A DNA stretch of 20,893 bases, taken from positions 1 to 20,893 of the forward strand of contig CAYRTP010000021.1 in the NCBI GenBank assembly GCA_964427175.1. The letters run 5' to 3'. The translations under genes were made by a program, and so were the position numbers. Positions 1 to 7,897 of this stretch are shown one piece after another (the stretch's first letter is position 1; every line of letters begins with the position of its first letter). The stretch is from CAMEON01 sp964427175. GTDB taxonomy: Bacteria > Bacillota > Clostridia > Oscillospirales > CAG-272. The notes below the pieces were generated by a model. It was not told the origin of the DNA. It ran no database searches and saw nothing but the letters and a program-made list of their open reading frames with translations.

Positions 1-53
1 GGGGAGGGCAAGAAAACACGCCACTTGTCTTTATAGAGTTTTACAATTGTCTA
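1..53. repeat. Left arm of a 53-bp perfect inverted repeat at the window ends
   Basis: Bases 1-53 are the exact reverse complement of 20840-20892; the match stops at base 54. The repeat is AT-richer than the genes and contains the 8-bp palindrome ACAATTGT. It starts 11 bases after the stop codon of the rhamnosidase gene. Because it reaches the end of the window, the true repeat may be longer. It could be the end of an insertion sequence or another multicopy element, an inversion site, or an assembly effect; the sequence alone does not decide. Confidence 0.95.
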
Positions 54-64
54 AAGTATTCGTA

Positions 65-1966
65 TTACTTCTTCGCGATCCCCAGCTTGTGATAGACGTA
101 CACGGGCACGGCGCTCCAGGCGTGGCACATACTGCCGTTGCCGGAGAAGTCGTCGGCACCCTTGATGGTCTCCCAGACGGTGGTACTGCCCGCGTCCAGC
201 ATCATGTTGTAGTTCTTTCGGATCTCGGTGAGGATATGATCGCGGTACTTGTCGGTGTTGACGGCCATCAGCACTTGATATTTCAACAGCTTCATGTTCA
301 GGGAGATCTCCGACAGGGCACCGCTGACGATGCGGTCGCAGATTGCCTCGGCTTCCTCAGCGGTTACGGTGTTGGCCATGATGGCCCACAGATTGAAGAG
401 CTCGGTGTATTGCTCTCTGCCCGCGTTCATGGTAAACAGGCCTCTTTCGGGGTTGTAAAATACCTCTTTGATCCTCTTTTGCAGGCTTTGGACCCTGTCA
501 CCGTAGGGGTACGGGATACCGATCCGCCGACAGATCTCCTCAAAGCAGGTCAGGGCCATCACCACCAGGCAGTTGACGGGGAGGTCCGGGAGTCCCTGCT
601 CGGATTCGGGGATCAGACCGTTGGCAAATTCCGAGGAATCGTAGTAGTTCCACATTCCGGGAAGCGTGCAAACGAGTCCGTCCTTCGTGTTCTCCAAAAA
701 GGTGTCCAGTATGCCCTTCATGCGGTCGAAGTATTCCACGGCCAGGCTTGTGTCGCCCGTGTAGATCAGGTACTCCTTCATCGCCATGACGTAGTGGAGA
801 GCGTAGGAGGGGATCGCCAGGGAGGTCCCGCAGGGATAGCAGATGGACATCAGCCTGTCGCTGCGGCGGTCCTCGCCCATGAGCTTCAGATTGGCGCGGG
901 CGTAGTCGGCGTTTCCGCCCTCAAAGGCGTAGTAGCCGAACAGCATCTGATTCCGCGCGTCCAGGGCGTAGAGGTTTTGCTCCCGCCAGGGGCAGTCCAC
1001 GTAATGCTCCATCATGCAGAGCTTCATGGTATTGACGCAAACGTCGTAGATGCGTCTGTCCTCCTCCGAGTCGAAGCGGCAGGGAACCTCCTCCACCGGT
1101 ATGACCTGGGGAATGATGCCGACGTAATGCAGTTCGATGGCATCCCGGGCAAACACCTCAAGGTAGCGTCCCGCGATGCGGAGCATATAGTTGGTAAACT
1201 CGTTTTGCCCCGTGACGGTTTTGTATTGGTAGTAGAAGTGCTTGGAATGGTGGTCCTTTCGGACACAGCCGTCGTCGATGTGCTCACCCCAGGCCACCAT
1301 GATCGTCTGCTCGGTGTCGGAGCTGATCTCCAGCGTGGGCAGGCCCACCACCTCCTCGCCCAGGTCGATCAGATAGTGGGTGTCATCGTATTTCGTGACA
1401 GACTTGACCGCGTGACGGGGGAGCAGTGCCCCCTTGACCACGGGGCGGGGATACAGTTGGCAATTCTTCTCCACGCACACCGAGGGGGTATAACCCTCCT
1501 CCCGCTGTCTCGTGGCATCGTACGCAAAGGTGAAGCCCAACTGGGGGGTGACCAGCAGACATTGGCCGTTTTCGTAGGTCGGGCTGAGGCGGGACAGGAT
1601 GGCTTCGTGGCTGTAGGACAGGATGCGGTCATCCGAGATTACCTCGTAGAGCAGACCCGCCCCCGCCTTGCGGTAGCGTTGGTTATCCACACCGCAATAG
1701 TAAACCAGGATATCGATGCGGTTCTCCCCGGGGAGCAAATGATTAGTGATGTCCAGGGAGTCGTAGATTTTGTAATGCTCGAAATCTCCGTACTGATTGG
1801 ATGCGGCGAATTGTCCGTTTACGTACAGCGTATAGTCGGTGTCACAGGAAAGACGCATCCATACCTGTCCGCCGTCATAGGCGAAACTGTCCCGAAACTC
1901 CGCGTAGCTGTCCGGGATCTCTCCCTCGGATATCCATATCCATTTGCTTTTCGTAAATTGGTTCAT
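65..1966 (-). CDS. GH78-like alpha-L-rhamnosidase, cytoplasmic
   Basis: Predicted to hydrolyse terminal alpha-L-rhamnose from glycosides or oligosaccharides. The protein is 633 aa from the chosen ATG at 1966, which has AGGAGG 8 bases upstream (1975-1980); an ATG at 1987 lacks such a site. The N-terminal half looks like the beta-sandwich part of rhamnosidases (WIWI near residue 9, a YTLYVNG strand near 45-51). The C-terminal half has the (alpha/alpha)6-barrel motifs: DCPWREQ at 324-330, where the family has DCP-x-R-x-E, GSTTVWE ending at E599 (the position of the catalytic Glu in GH78), and CHAWSA at 614-619. No signal peptide is visible, so it probably acts on imported sugars. It lies 54 bases after nfnB with no clear promoter between, so it may be co-transcribed with nfnAB. 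The exact substrate is unproven. Confidence 0.85.
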   Translation of the reverse strand: MNQFTKSKWIWISEGEIPDSYAEFRDSFAYDGGQVWMRLSCDTDYTLYVNGQFAASNQYGDFEHYKIYDSLDITNHLLPGENRIDILVYYCGVDNQRYRKAGAGLLYEVISDDRILSYSHEAILSRLSPTYENGQCLLVTPQLGFTFAYDATRQREEGYTPSVCVEKNCQLYPRPVVKGALLPRHAVKSVTKYDDTHYLIDLGEEVVGLPTLEISSDTEQTIMVAWGEHIDDGCVRKDHHSKHFYYQYKTVTGQNEFTNYMLRIAGRYLEVFARDAIELHYVGIIPQVIPVEEVPCRFDSEEDRRIYDVCVNTMKLCMMEHYVDCPWREQNLYALDARNQMLFGYYAFEGGNADYARANLKLMGEDRRSDRLMSICYPCGTSLAIPSYALHYVMAMKEYLIYTGDTSLAVEYFDRMKGILDTFLENTKDGLVCTLPGMWNYYDSSEFANGLIPESEQGLPDLPVNCLVVMALTCFEEICRRIGIPYPYGDRVQSLQKRIKEVFYNPERGLFTMNAGREQYTELFNLWAIMANTVTAEEAEAICDRIVSGALSEISLNMKLLKYQVLMAVNTDKYRDHILTEIRKNYNMMLDAGSTTVWETIKGADDFSGNGSMCHAWSAVPVYVYHKLGIAKK

Positions 1967-2020
1967 AGTCGGTTCCTCCTGCGTCAAAAATTCGCGTTTG
2001 AAATGGTTCTTGGTCCGTTG

Positions 2021-3436
2021 TTAGCCGCTCAGCGCCTCATCGATGGCCTTGGCCGCCTGCTTGCCTGCGCCCATGGCGGAGATGACGGTGGCCGCTCCGG
2101 TTACCGCGTCGCCGCCCGCGTAGACGGCGGGGCGGGAGGTCAGACCGTCCTCGTTTACGACGATGCCTCCGCGGCGGTTAACCTCAAGACCCTCGGTGGT
2201 GGACTTGATCAGAGGGTTGGGTGAGGTGCCGATGGACATAATGACGGTATCCACGTCGATGGTGAACGCGCTGTCGGGGATCACAGAGGGGATCCTGCGG
2301 CCTCGTCCGTCGACTTCGCCCAGCTTCATGCGGACACAGCTCATGCCTGTTACGAAGCCGTTTTTGGGGTCTTTTGGGTCATCGGGATTTTCGTAGCCGA
2401 GGATTTCGGTGGGATTGCAGAGCAGGCGGAATTCGATTCCTTCTTCCTCGGCGTGCTCCACCTCCTCCCGTCGGGCGGGGAGCTCCTCCATGGATCGGCG
2501 GTAAACGATATAGACCTTTTCGGCACCGAGACGGAGGGCGGTTCGGGCCGCGTCCATGGCCACGTTGCCGCCGCCAACCACCGCCACGCGGCCCCCCTTC
2601 ATGATGGGGGTCTCGGGGTGGGCCAGGTAGGATTTCATCAGATTGCTGCGGGTCAGGAATTCGTTGGCCGAATAGACTCCCTTGAGGGACTCTCCGGGGA
2701 TGCCCATGAAGTTGGGCAGGCCTGCTCCCGAGCCCACGAATACCGCCTCGTAGCCCATGTCGAACAGCTCGTCGATGGTCAGGGTCTTACCGATGACCAC
2801 GTTGGTCTCGATCTGAACTCCCAGCTTTTTCAGGGTGGCTACCTCCTTGGCCACGATGCTCTTGGGCAGGCGGAACTCGGGGATGCCGTACACCAGCACG
2901 CCGCCCGCGGTGTGCAGGGCCTCGTAGACGGTCACTTCATAGCCCTTTTTGGCCAGATCCCCCGCGCAGGTCAGGCCGGAGGGCCCCGAGCCCACCACCG
3001 CCACGCGGTGTCCGTTGCTCGTGGGCTTGACAGGATCCTCCGCGGAGAAGGTATTGTGCCAGTCAGCCACGAAACGCTCCAGTCGGCCGATGCCCACCGA
3101 TTCGCCCTTGATGCCGCGGACGCATTTGGATTCGCACTGGGTCTCCTGGGGACACACGCGGCCGCAGACCGCAGGCAGAGAAGAAGACTCGGTAATGATC
3201 CGATACGCGCCCTCAAAGTCGCCCTCCTTGATCTTGGAGATGAAGGCGGGGATGTGGATCTTCACGGGACATCCCTCCACGCAGGGCATGGTTTTGCAGT
3301 TCAGACAGCGGTTGGCCTCGTCGATGGCCTGCTCCTCGGTGTAGCCGAGGGCCACCTCGTCAAAGTTGTGGGCTCTGACGCGGGCATCCTGGGTGGGCAT
3401 GGGGTTTCTTGTGGGACTCATATTTGCCTTGGCCAT
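2021..3436 (-). CDS. nfnB: NfnB, large subunit of electron-bifurcating ferredoxin:NADP+ oxidoreductase (GltA-like)
   Basis: 471 aa, the usual length for NfnB or the glutamate synthase small-chain family. The N-terminus has two cysteine groups for [4Fe-4S] clusters: C44, C47, C52, C56 and C91, C95, C101, C105. A first dinucleotide fold (GSGPSG at 149-154) should bind FAD, and a second (VAVVGGGNVAMDAA, about 280-305) NADP(H). The C-terminus keeps the GGDAVTGAATVISAMGAG flavin segment. The family bifurcates electrons from NADPH to NAD+ and ferredoxin, or runs in reverse. The reading as Nfn rather than glutamate synthase beta subunit rests on the adjacent nfnA, whose TGA ends 1 base before this ATG, and the absence of a glutamate synthase large subunit nearby. 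The start MAKANMSPTRNPMP fits the family N-terminus. Confidence 0.9.
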   Translation of the reverse strand: MAKANMSPTRNPMPTQDARVRAHNFDEVALGYTEEQAIDEANRCLNCKTMPCVEGCPVKIHIPAFISKIKEGDFEGAYRIITESSSLPAVCGRVCPQETQCESKCVRGIKGESVGIGRLERFVADWHNTFSAEDPVKPTSNGHRVAVVGSGPSGLTCAGDLAKKGYEVTVYEALHTAGGVLVYGIPEFRLPKSIVAKEVATLKKLGVQIETNVVIGKTLTIDELFDMGYEAVFVGSGAGLPNFMGIPGESLKGVYSANEFLTRSNLMKSYLAHPETPIMKGGRVAVVGGGNVAMDAARTALRLGAEKVYIVYRRSMEELPARREEVEHAEEEGIEFRLLCNPTEILGYENPDDPKDPKNGFVTGMSCVRMKLGEVDGRGRRIPSVIPDSAFTIDVDTVIMSIGTSPNPLIKSTTEGLEVNRRGGIVVNEDGLTSRPAVYAGGDAVTGAATVISAMGAGKQAAKAIDEALSG

Positions 3437-3437
3437 A

Positions 3438-4292
3438 TCACTTCACTTCCTTCCGAAAGAGGTTACAGCTGTCCTCGTACGCGTGACGCTCAAAATCAGC
3501 GTACATCCGACCGCGGGACATGGCCTCGTCAAAGTCGATCTCGTAGCCGTTGAAGTCGGGGCCGTCCACGCAGGCGAACTTGATGACCTTTTTTCCATCA
3601 ACGTTGAGGGTGAGGCGGCAACCGCCGCACATACCCGTGCCGTCGATCATGATGGGATTCATGGACACCGTAACGGGGGTGCCGAAGGGCTTGGCGGCAG
3701 CCACTACGAACTTCATCATCATGAGGGGGCCGATGGTGAAGATCATATCGAAGTGCTCCCCCGCCTCCAACAGACGGCGGAGGGGCATGGTGACGTTGCC
3801 GTGTTCCCCGTAGGAGCCGTCATCGGTCACGACGTAAAGCTCATCCGAGCAGGCCTTGAATTCTTCCTCCAGGATGAGGAGTTCTCGGCTTCGGAAGCCG
3901 ATGATGCCGGTCACGTGGGCACCGCTTTCGCGCAGGGCCTCCGCGATGGGCAGGGCGATGGCGCAACCCACGCCGCCGCCGATGATGCAGACTTTTTTCA
4001 GGCCGTCCAAATGGGTGGCGACTCCCAAGGGGCCGACGAAATCCGAAATGGATTCCCCCGCCTCCTTATGAGCCAGCTTTTGGGTGGTGCCGCCGATGAC
4101 CTGGAAAATGATCTTGACGGTGCCGTTTTGCTTGTTGACCCCCGCAACGGTCAGGGGGATGCGTTCGCCCTCCTCATCGACCCGCAGGATGATGAACTGG
4201 CCGGGCTTGGCCTTGTTGGCAACCAACGGTGCGTGGATCCACAACTGTGTGACCGTTGGGTTCAGAATTTTCTTGTCGATAATGCGATACAT
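3438..4292 (-). CDS. nfnA: NfnA, small subunit of ferredoxin:NADP+ oxidoreductase (PyrK-like FAD/[2Fe-2S] protein)
   Basis: 284 aa. It has the ferredoxin-reductase fold: an FAD-binding RIPLT motif (44-48), an NAD-binding glycine loop (IIGGGVGCAIALPIAEAL, about 103-120), and a C-terminal [2Fe-2S] site, D217-x4-C222-x2-C225 with C241 in FACVDGP. As I recall, an Asp plus three Cys is the ligand set in structurally studied NfnA, and that pattern is present. It should bind NAD(H) and pair with NfnB downstream, coupling the NADH, NADPH and reduced ferredoxin pools in the cytoplasm. The ATG at 4292 is preceded by GAGGATAACT. A promoter lies at 4414-4442. PyrK or a sulfide dehydrogenase subunit is the alternative name, but the nfnB partner argues against both. 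Confidence 0.9.
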   Translation of the reverse strand: MYRIIDKKILNPTVTQLWIHAPLVANKAKPGQFIILRVDEEGERIPLTVAGVNKQNGTVKIIFQVIGGTTQKLAHKEAGESISDFVGPLGVATHLDGLKKVCIIGGGVGCAIALPIAEALRESGAHVTGIIGFRSRELLILEEEFKACSDELYVVTDDGSYGEHGNVTMPLRRLLEAGEHFDMIFTIGPLMMMKFVVAAAKPFGTPVTVSMNPIMIDGTGMCGGCRLTLNVDGKKVIKFACVDGPDFNGYEIDFDEAMSRGRMYADFERHAYEDSCNLFRKEVK

Positions 4293-4413
4293 AGTTATCC
4301 TCGTATAAAATGGTCCGATCTTTCATGTCCCCTGAACCAAGGGCATAGCGGGCTTGGCAGGGACCAGATGACGCGCCGAGCCTCCTTGGGGAGCACTCGG
4401 TTTTGATCGGATT

Positions 4414-4442
4414 ATTATAACACAAAATCGTGAATAAATCAA
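4414..4442 (-). promoter_or_regulatory. Sigma-A-type promoter of nfnA-nfnB
   Basis: On the minus strand TTGATT (4442-4437) is followed by a 17-base spacer and TATAAT (4419-4414), with TG one base upstream of the -10 (extended -10). Transcription should start near 4407, leaving a leader of about 115 bases before the nfnA ATG. Confidence 0.75.
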
Positions 4443-4540
4443 GAATGTTCGGTGGAATTTTCGATTTTATTACGGGAGAGAGCACTGATTGGGGGAGGAG
4501 GCGGGCAAGCGGTCCTCCAAACGGGAGGAGAGAATTGAAT

Positions 4541-4587
4541 AATCACAAAAAGCAAGCCGCCCCGAACGATTCGTTCGGGGCGGCTTG
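4541..4587 (-). terminator. Rho-independent terminator of the two-component operon
   Basis: A 14-bp perfect GC-rich stem (4553-4566 with 4574-4587) and a 7-base loop is followed on the minus strand by a short T-run (CTTTTTG). It is the first clear terminator downstream of the small 2-TM gene ending at 4789. The plus strand has no T-run after the stem. Confidence 0.8.
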
Positions 4588-4702
4588 TGAATTATGGATA
4601 CTATTTTACCATAAAAATCTTGAATACAGCCCCCATATACCAATGGGGCAGGGGCCCCATGGTGATGCCCCCTATGGCTCTTGGTGTCCTCTCGCATCCC
4701 TC

Positions 4703-4782
4703 ATAAATCCTTTTTTAGAGTTTTTGGGATTCTTAAGGGCCTTTTTTAAAAGGCCCTTAAGCCGCCGGAGGCACGCTCTCCT
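4703..4782 (-). repeat. Dispersed intergenic repeat, copy 1 (conserved ends, variable palindrome)
   Basis: The 20-base head at 4763-4782 is identical to 14932-14951 and in both places lies against the stop codon of a minus-strand gene. It is followed on the minus strand by a perfect palindrome (4732-4745 with 4748-4761, 14-bp arms) and an A-rich tail resembling that of copy 2 (TCCCAAAAACTCTAAAAAA here, TCCAAAGAACTTTAAAAAA there). The palindrome sequence differs between copies. It may act in termination or mRNA stability, but no T-run follows the stem. Confidence 0.7.
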
Positions 4783-4788
4783 ATTCAA

Positions 4789-5208
4789 TCATTTCATCAG
4801 TTCCTCGCTCAACCGCAAAATCTCGGGGGCGATTCTTTTGCGTTCCCGCTTGACGATGAGGTGATAGACGGGATAGGCCAGGCTCAAAAGCAGGATGCCC
4901 GCAAGGCCTATGAAAATGCTCAGGGGCATGGTCAGGGCGTGCTCCAGGCCCAATTGCGCGCCCAGGTCGGTCATGATGAGGCTCATGCCGATCCCCAGGA
5001 TCAGGGCTCCCAGGATTCCGAGGGTCAGGGAGACGGCGCGTGCCTTGTTGGTTACCCCCGCGTCCAGGCGGCGGAGCCGCTCCATTTTGTCTCCCGATCC
5101 GTCCGCGGACTTGTCGGGGGTCTGGTATTTCTCGCGGATCCTGCGGATCTCGGCTTGATCCTTGGCGGAGTAGGTGTAGGAAAAGCTGGGATCGTTCTTG
5201 TTTTCCAT
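4789..5208 (-). CDS. Small two-TM membrane protein, paralog 1
   Basis: 139 aa, function unknown. The N-terminus carries YTYSAKDQAEIRRIREKY, then a linker and the charged motif MERLRRLDAGV (42-52). Two membrane helices follow at about 57-79 and 95-118, with GIGMSLIMTDLG joining the first to the loop. The tail is basic: KRERKRIAPEILRLSEELMK. The protein is clearly related to those at 12076-12444 and 12535-12939, sharing the I-R-x-K/R-Y start, LRxLDxxV, the GxGM helix end, YPxY after TM2 and the PEILRLSEEIMK tail. Database entries of this type are, as I recall, sometimes labelled dihydropteridine reductase; nothing in the sequence supports that. It is the last gene of the response regulator operon, 6 bases after the 8-TM gene, with AGGAG 10 bases before the ATG. 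Confidence 0.85.
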   Translation of the reverse strand: MENKNDPSFSYTYSAKDQAEIRRIREKYQTPDKSADGSGDKMERLRRLDAGVTNKARAVSLTLGILGALILGIGMSLIMTDLGAQLGLEHALTMPLSIFIGLAGILLLSLAYPVYHLIVKRERKRIAPEILRLSEELMK

Positions 5209-5214
5209 GGGGAT

Positions 5215-6123
5215 TCAGCTCCTTTGGGATGAGTTTTCGGAAATGGCTTGGGCTTCCGGCTCCTTGAGCCGGCGGTTGCCTTGGATGATCATGTAGACCG
5301 CCATGGTGACTACCACCGCCGAGACTGCCACACCCACCATGCCCAGCAGGAGTTTGTGTTCAAATTCTCCCATGGTGCCGTCATTGAAGGTGGTCAGCAT
5401 GGTAGAGGAGAGGGTGAGCATGGACACGCAGGCCGCGGCAAAGCTGATGGCCTTGGAGGCGGAGTAGACGGGGCTGTTGTAGCGGCGGTACTTGACCACG
5501 TTGACGATGGCCACCGTAAAGGCGGTGAAGGTGAAGGCCGCCATGGCGATGGTGGTGATCTCGTGGTGGGTGAAGGTGCGGTTCCAGTAGAGCATGAAGA
5601 AGACCATCAGGGTCAGGGCCAGGTTCATGAACAGGAACACCCAACCGCAGGCACGGTATTTGCGGAGCTCCAGCTTCATGTCCTCTCCCGCCCTGTGGGT
5701 GCGGGTGTGGCGGGCCAGGAAGAAGCGCATGACGGCCAGGCAGATGTAGTAGCAGGCCAGGGAACCGAACCAAAAGCTATGATGGACCACCCCCAGCCAC
5801 AGCTGGAAGGCGGCGTAGGCCATGTTCCAGGCCAGGGAGCCGTGGAGGGAGAGGTTGACCCGCAGGCGGGCATCCTCGGTGAGTCGGCGGACGTGGCGGT
5901 TGTCCTCCTTGATGCGCTTGGCCAGGCGGATGAGGTCGGGGATGCGGACGCACCAGACCGTCAGGGTGTAGGCCGACACCACGTAGGAGGCGATAGCCAG
6001 CGGGGAAGCACTCTCCAGGCAGACCAGGGCGTAGACCACCCAGACCGTCGAAACGGGCACCAGGAGGATCATCACCGCCAAGTGGGGGAACAGCAACGCG
6101 TTACCGATCTTTTTCCAAGACAT
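5215..6123 (-). CDS. Polytopic (about 8-TM) membrane protein of the two-component operon
   Basis: 302 aa; I do not recognise a named family. Hydrophobic segments at about 10-34, 42-60, 92-113, 117-137, 158-180, 188-210, 222-243 and 258-281 suggest eight membrane helices. Charged stretches lie between the second and third (KRIKEDNRHVRRLTEDARLR) and between the fourth and fifth. A hydrophilic tail of about 20 residues is rich in Glu, Gln and Ser. The ATG at 6123 has AGGAGG 7 bases upstream, inside the end of the histidine kinase gene, and the two genes overlap by 23 bases, so translation is probably coupled. Position directly after regulator and kinase suggests a sensory or accessory role for the kinase, which has little extracytoplasmic sequence of its own. 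That role is inferred from context only. Confidence 0.85.
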   Translation of the reverse strand: MSWKKIGNALLFPHLAVMILLVPVSTVWVVYALVCLESASPLAIASYVVSAYTLTVWCVRIPDLIRLAKRIKEDNRHVRRLTEDARLRVNLSLHGSLAWNMAYAAFQLWLGVVHHSFWFGSLACYYICLAVMRFFLARHTRTHRAGEDMKLELRKYRACGWVFLFMNLALTLMVFFMLYWNRTFTHHEITTIAMAAFTFTAFTVAIVNVVKYRRYNSPVYSASKAISFAAACVSMLTLSSTMLTTFNDGTMGEFEHKLLLGMVGVAVSAVVVTMAVYMIIQGNRRLKEPEAQAISENSSQRS

Positions 6124-7198
6124 GGCAGTTCCTCCTGATCTTGACGGTGAAACGGCTTCCGCGCCCCACGGTACTCTCTACGGCGATCTCGCCCTGCAGG
6201 ATGTCCACCACCCGCTTGACTAAGGGGAGCCCCAGGCCGTTGCCCTGGGTGGCGCGGGAGGTATCACCCTGGTAGAATTTCTCAAATATGTGGGCACCCA
6301 CCTCGGGGGAGATGCCACAGCCCGTATCCCGTACCTCCACCGTGGCGTAGGTATGGTCCGCTGTCAAGGAGAGGGCGACGGTACCCCCTTCCTCGGTGAA
6401 CTTAAAGGCGTTGGAGAGCAGGTTGTTCCACACCAGGGACAGAAGCTCCGCGTCGGCGGACACCGTGATCTCCTCGGCGATGTCGGCCTCAATGGCGATC
6501 CCCTTCTGCTCCCACAGGCTTTCGAACTGCAAAAGGCAGGCGCAGAGCTGTTCCCCCAGGTCGAAGGTCTCGGTCTTGGGATAGATCTGCTGGTTTTCCA
6601 GGCGGTTGAGCTTAAGGATGTTGGTCATCATATCCGTCAGGCGGCGGGAGGCATCGGTGATGGCGCGGGCGTACTCCAGCCGCTTTTCCTCGGGGAGATC
6701 GGGGGTCTGCAGGAGGGTGCCATAGTTCTGCATGACCGCCAGGGGGGTCTTCATCTCGTGGGAGACGTTGGCCACGAAGTCGGTCCGCAGGGTCTCCACG
6801 CTGGAGAGCTCGGCGGCCATGGTGTTGAAGCAATCAATAATGACGTTGAAGTTCTCGTCCGCCGACAGGTTGCTGATGGGTTCCAGGCGGACCGAAAAAT
6901 CCCCCTTGACCATCTCGCGGGCGGCGGCGGTGATGCGGCCCGTGACCCGCTCGGTGGTCAGCTTACGGCGCACCGCGTCGATGGCGGTGAACAGGATGCT
7001 GAGGGCGACCACGTTGGCAAAGGTGAGCTTGGCGGCGGTCTGTAGGTTTTCGTCCGTCAATTCCATGTCCAGGGAGGAGGACAGGACGCTGACGAACAGG
7101 GAGGTAGTGCAGGTGACCAGGAAGGCCACCAGCAGAAAGAACATGAGGTAGCGGTAGACCGCCCGACAGGCCTTGGTCAGGAGAGCCGAGTGCTTCAC
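6101..7198 (-). CDS. Sensor histidine kinase
   Basis: 365 aa, starting with GTG at 7198 that overlaps the regulator's TGA by four bases (GTGA). Two hydrophobic segments (about 16-40 and 58-72) bracket only about 17 residues, so the extracellular loop is very short, as in intramembrane-sensing kinases. A HAMP-like linker (about 80-135) leads to the HisKA domain with phosphoacceptor H147 in NVSHEMKTPL. The ATPase domain has the N box NNLLSNAFKF (258-267), the G1 box DTGCGI (from 291) and the G2 box GNGLGL (319-324). It should phosphorylate the response regulator encoded just upstream. With so little exposed sequence, the signal may come through a membrane partner such as the downstream 8-TM protein; this is an inference. 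Confidence 0.95.
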   Translation of the reverse strand: MKHSALLTKACRAVYRYLMFFLLVAFLVTCTTSLFVSVLSSSLDMELTDENLQTAAKLTFANVVALSILFTAIDAVRRKLTTERVTGRITAAAREMVKGDFSVRLEPISNLSADENFNVIIDCFNTMAAELSSVETLRTDFVANVSHEMKTPLAVMQNYGTLLQTPDLPEEKRLEYARAITDASRRLTDMMTNILKLNRLENQQIYPKTETFDLGEQLCACLLQFESLWEQKGIAIEADIAEEITVSADAELLSLVWNNLLSNAFKFTEEGGTVALSLTADHTYATVEVRDTGCGISPEVGAHIFEKFYQGDTSRATQGNGLGLPLVKRVVDILQGEIAVESTVGRGSRFTVKIRRNCHVLEKDR

Positions 7199-7866
7199 TT
7201 GATCACCGCCTTATACCCCAGGCCGTGGACGGTCTGGATCTCAAAATCGCGGCAGTCCGCCAGCTTGGCGCGGAGCTTGGTCACGTACACGTCCACCGTG
7301 CGGGGGCCGGTTTGGGTGTCCACGTCCCAAAACTCGTCCATGAGTTGGGTGCGGGTGAAGGTCTTTTTGGGGTAGGACAACAGCTTGTAGAGCAGGTCGA
7401 ACTCCCGCGCGGTCAGGGGAATCTCCTCGCCGTCCAGGGCGGCGGTGCGGGCGTCGGCATCCATGACAAAGGACCCCACCTCCAGACGGCGGCTGGAGGC
7501 GATCCTGGAGCGGCGGAGAAGGGCTCCGATCCGCAGAACCAGCTCGTCCAGATCGACGGGCTTGGTCATGTAGTCGTCAATGCCGATGCGAAAGCCCCGT
7601 TGCTTGGAGGCGAAATCCTCCCTCGCGGTCATGAACAGAATGGGAATATCGCTGTTGAGGGAGCGGACGGTCTTGGCAAACTCAAATCCGTCCACGGCGG
7701 GCATCATGATGTCGGATATGATGAGGTCGAAGGAGGTCTTGTACATCTCGTCATAGGCCTCCTCGGCACCGAGGCATCCCTTGGCTTCGTAGCCGCTTTG
7801 ATTCAAGAAGGAGCAGACGCTTCGGTTCAGGTCCCGATCGTCCTCCACAACCAATATTTTGAACAT
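7195..7866 (-). CDS. OmpR/PhoB-family response regulator
   Basis: 223 aa from the ATG at 7866, which has GGAGGT 6 bases upstream; an upstream ATG at 7884 lacks a site. The receiver domain shows the acidic pocket E8-D9-D10, phosphoacceptor D52 in IISDIMMP, the switch Thr in LFMTARED and the conserved Lys in DDYMTKPVD. The C-terminal winged helix is intact (EIPLTAREFDLLYKLLSYPKKTFTRTQLMDEFW and the RTVDVYVTKLRAKL recognition region). It is the first gene of an operon with its cognate kinase, an 8-TM protein and a 2-TM protein. Its own promoter carries 11-bp tandem repeats also found at two other promoters in this window, which suggests autoregulation and a local regulon. Confidence 0.95.
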   Translation of the reverse strand: MFKILVVEDDRDLNRSVCSFLNQSGYEAKGCLGAEEAYDEMYKTSFDLIISDIMMPAVDGFEFAKTVRSLNSDIPILFMTAREDFASKQRGFRIGIDDYMTKPVDLDELVLRIGALLRRSRIASSRRLEVGSFVMDADARTAALDGEEIPLTAREFDLLYKLLSYPKKTFTRTQLMDEFWDVDTQTGPRTVDVYVTKLRAKLADCRDFEIQTVHGLGYKAVIK

Positions 7867-7897
7867 GGCGTTACCTCCGCGCAAAATTTCTTCTTTT

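Larger units (their letters stand above)
4293..4788. other. 496-base gene-free region between the nfnA operon and the two-component operon
   Basis: I see no convincing gene here. From left to right it holds the nfnA leader of about 115 bases (with a possible CCGAG/CTCGG stem near 4376-4400), the nfnA promoter (4414-4442), about 100 bases with nothing recognisable, a strong hairpin terminator (4541-4587), a stretch with G/C-tract near-palindromes at about 4630-4690, and a dispersed repeat (4703-4782) abutting the stop of the next gene. Open frames across it, including one encoding HRGHHHGAPAP on the minus strand, overlap these structured elements and look spurious. Confidence 0.7.

Noticed and set aside
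47..2224. 725-codon plus-strand open frame opposite the rhamnosidase gene
   Set aside because: It is antisense to a well-supported family gene with an RBS, has no RBS or promoter of its own, and reads as low-complexity His/Val/Gly-rich protein typical of the opposite strand of GC-rich genes.
2021..4292. Glutamate synthase or dihydroorotate dehydrogenase subunits
   Set aside because: Each protein alone would fit those annotations, but the pair side by side in the order nfnA-nfnB, with no glutamate synthase large subunit or pyrD nearby, fits NfnAB better.
4470..4697. Possible 75-aa minus-strand protein (HRGHHHGAPAP) downstream of the two-component operon
   Set aside because: It spans the terminator hairpin and repeat-like sequence, lacks an RBS, and has no recognisable domain.
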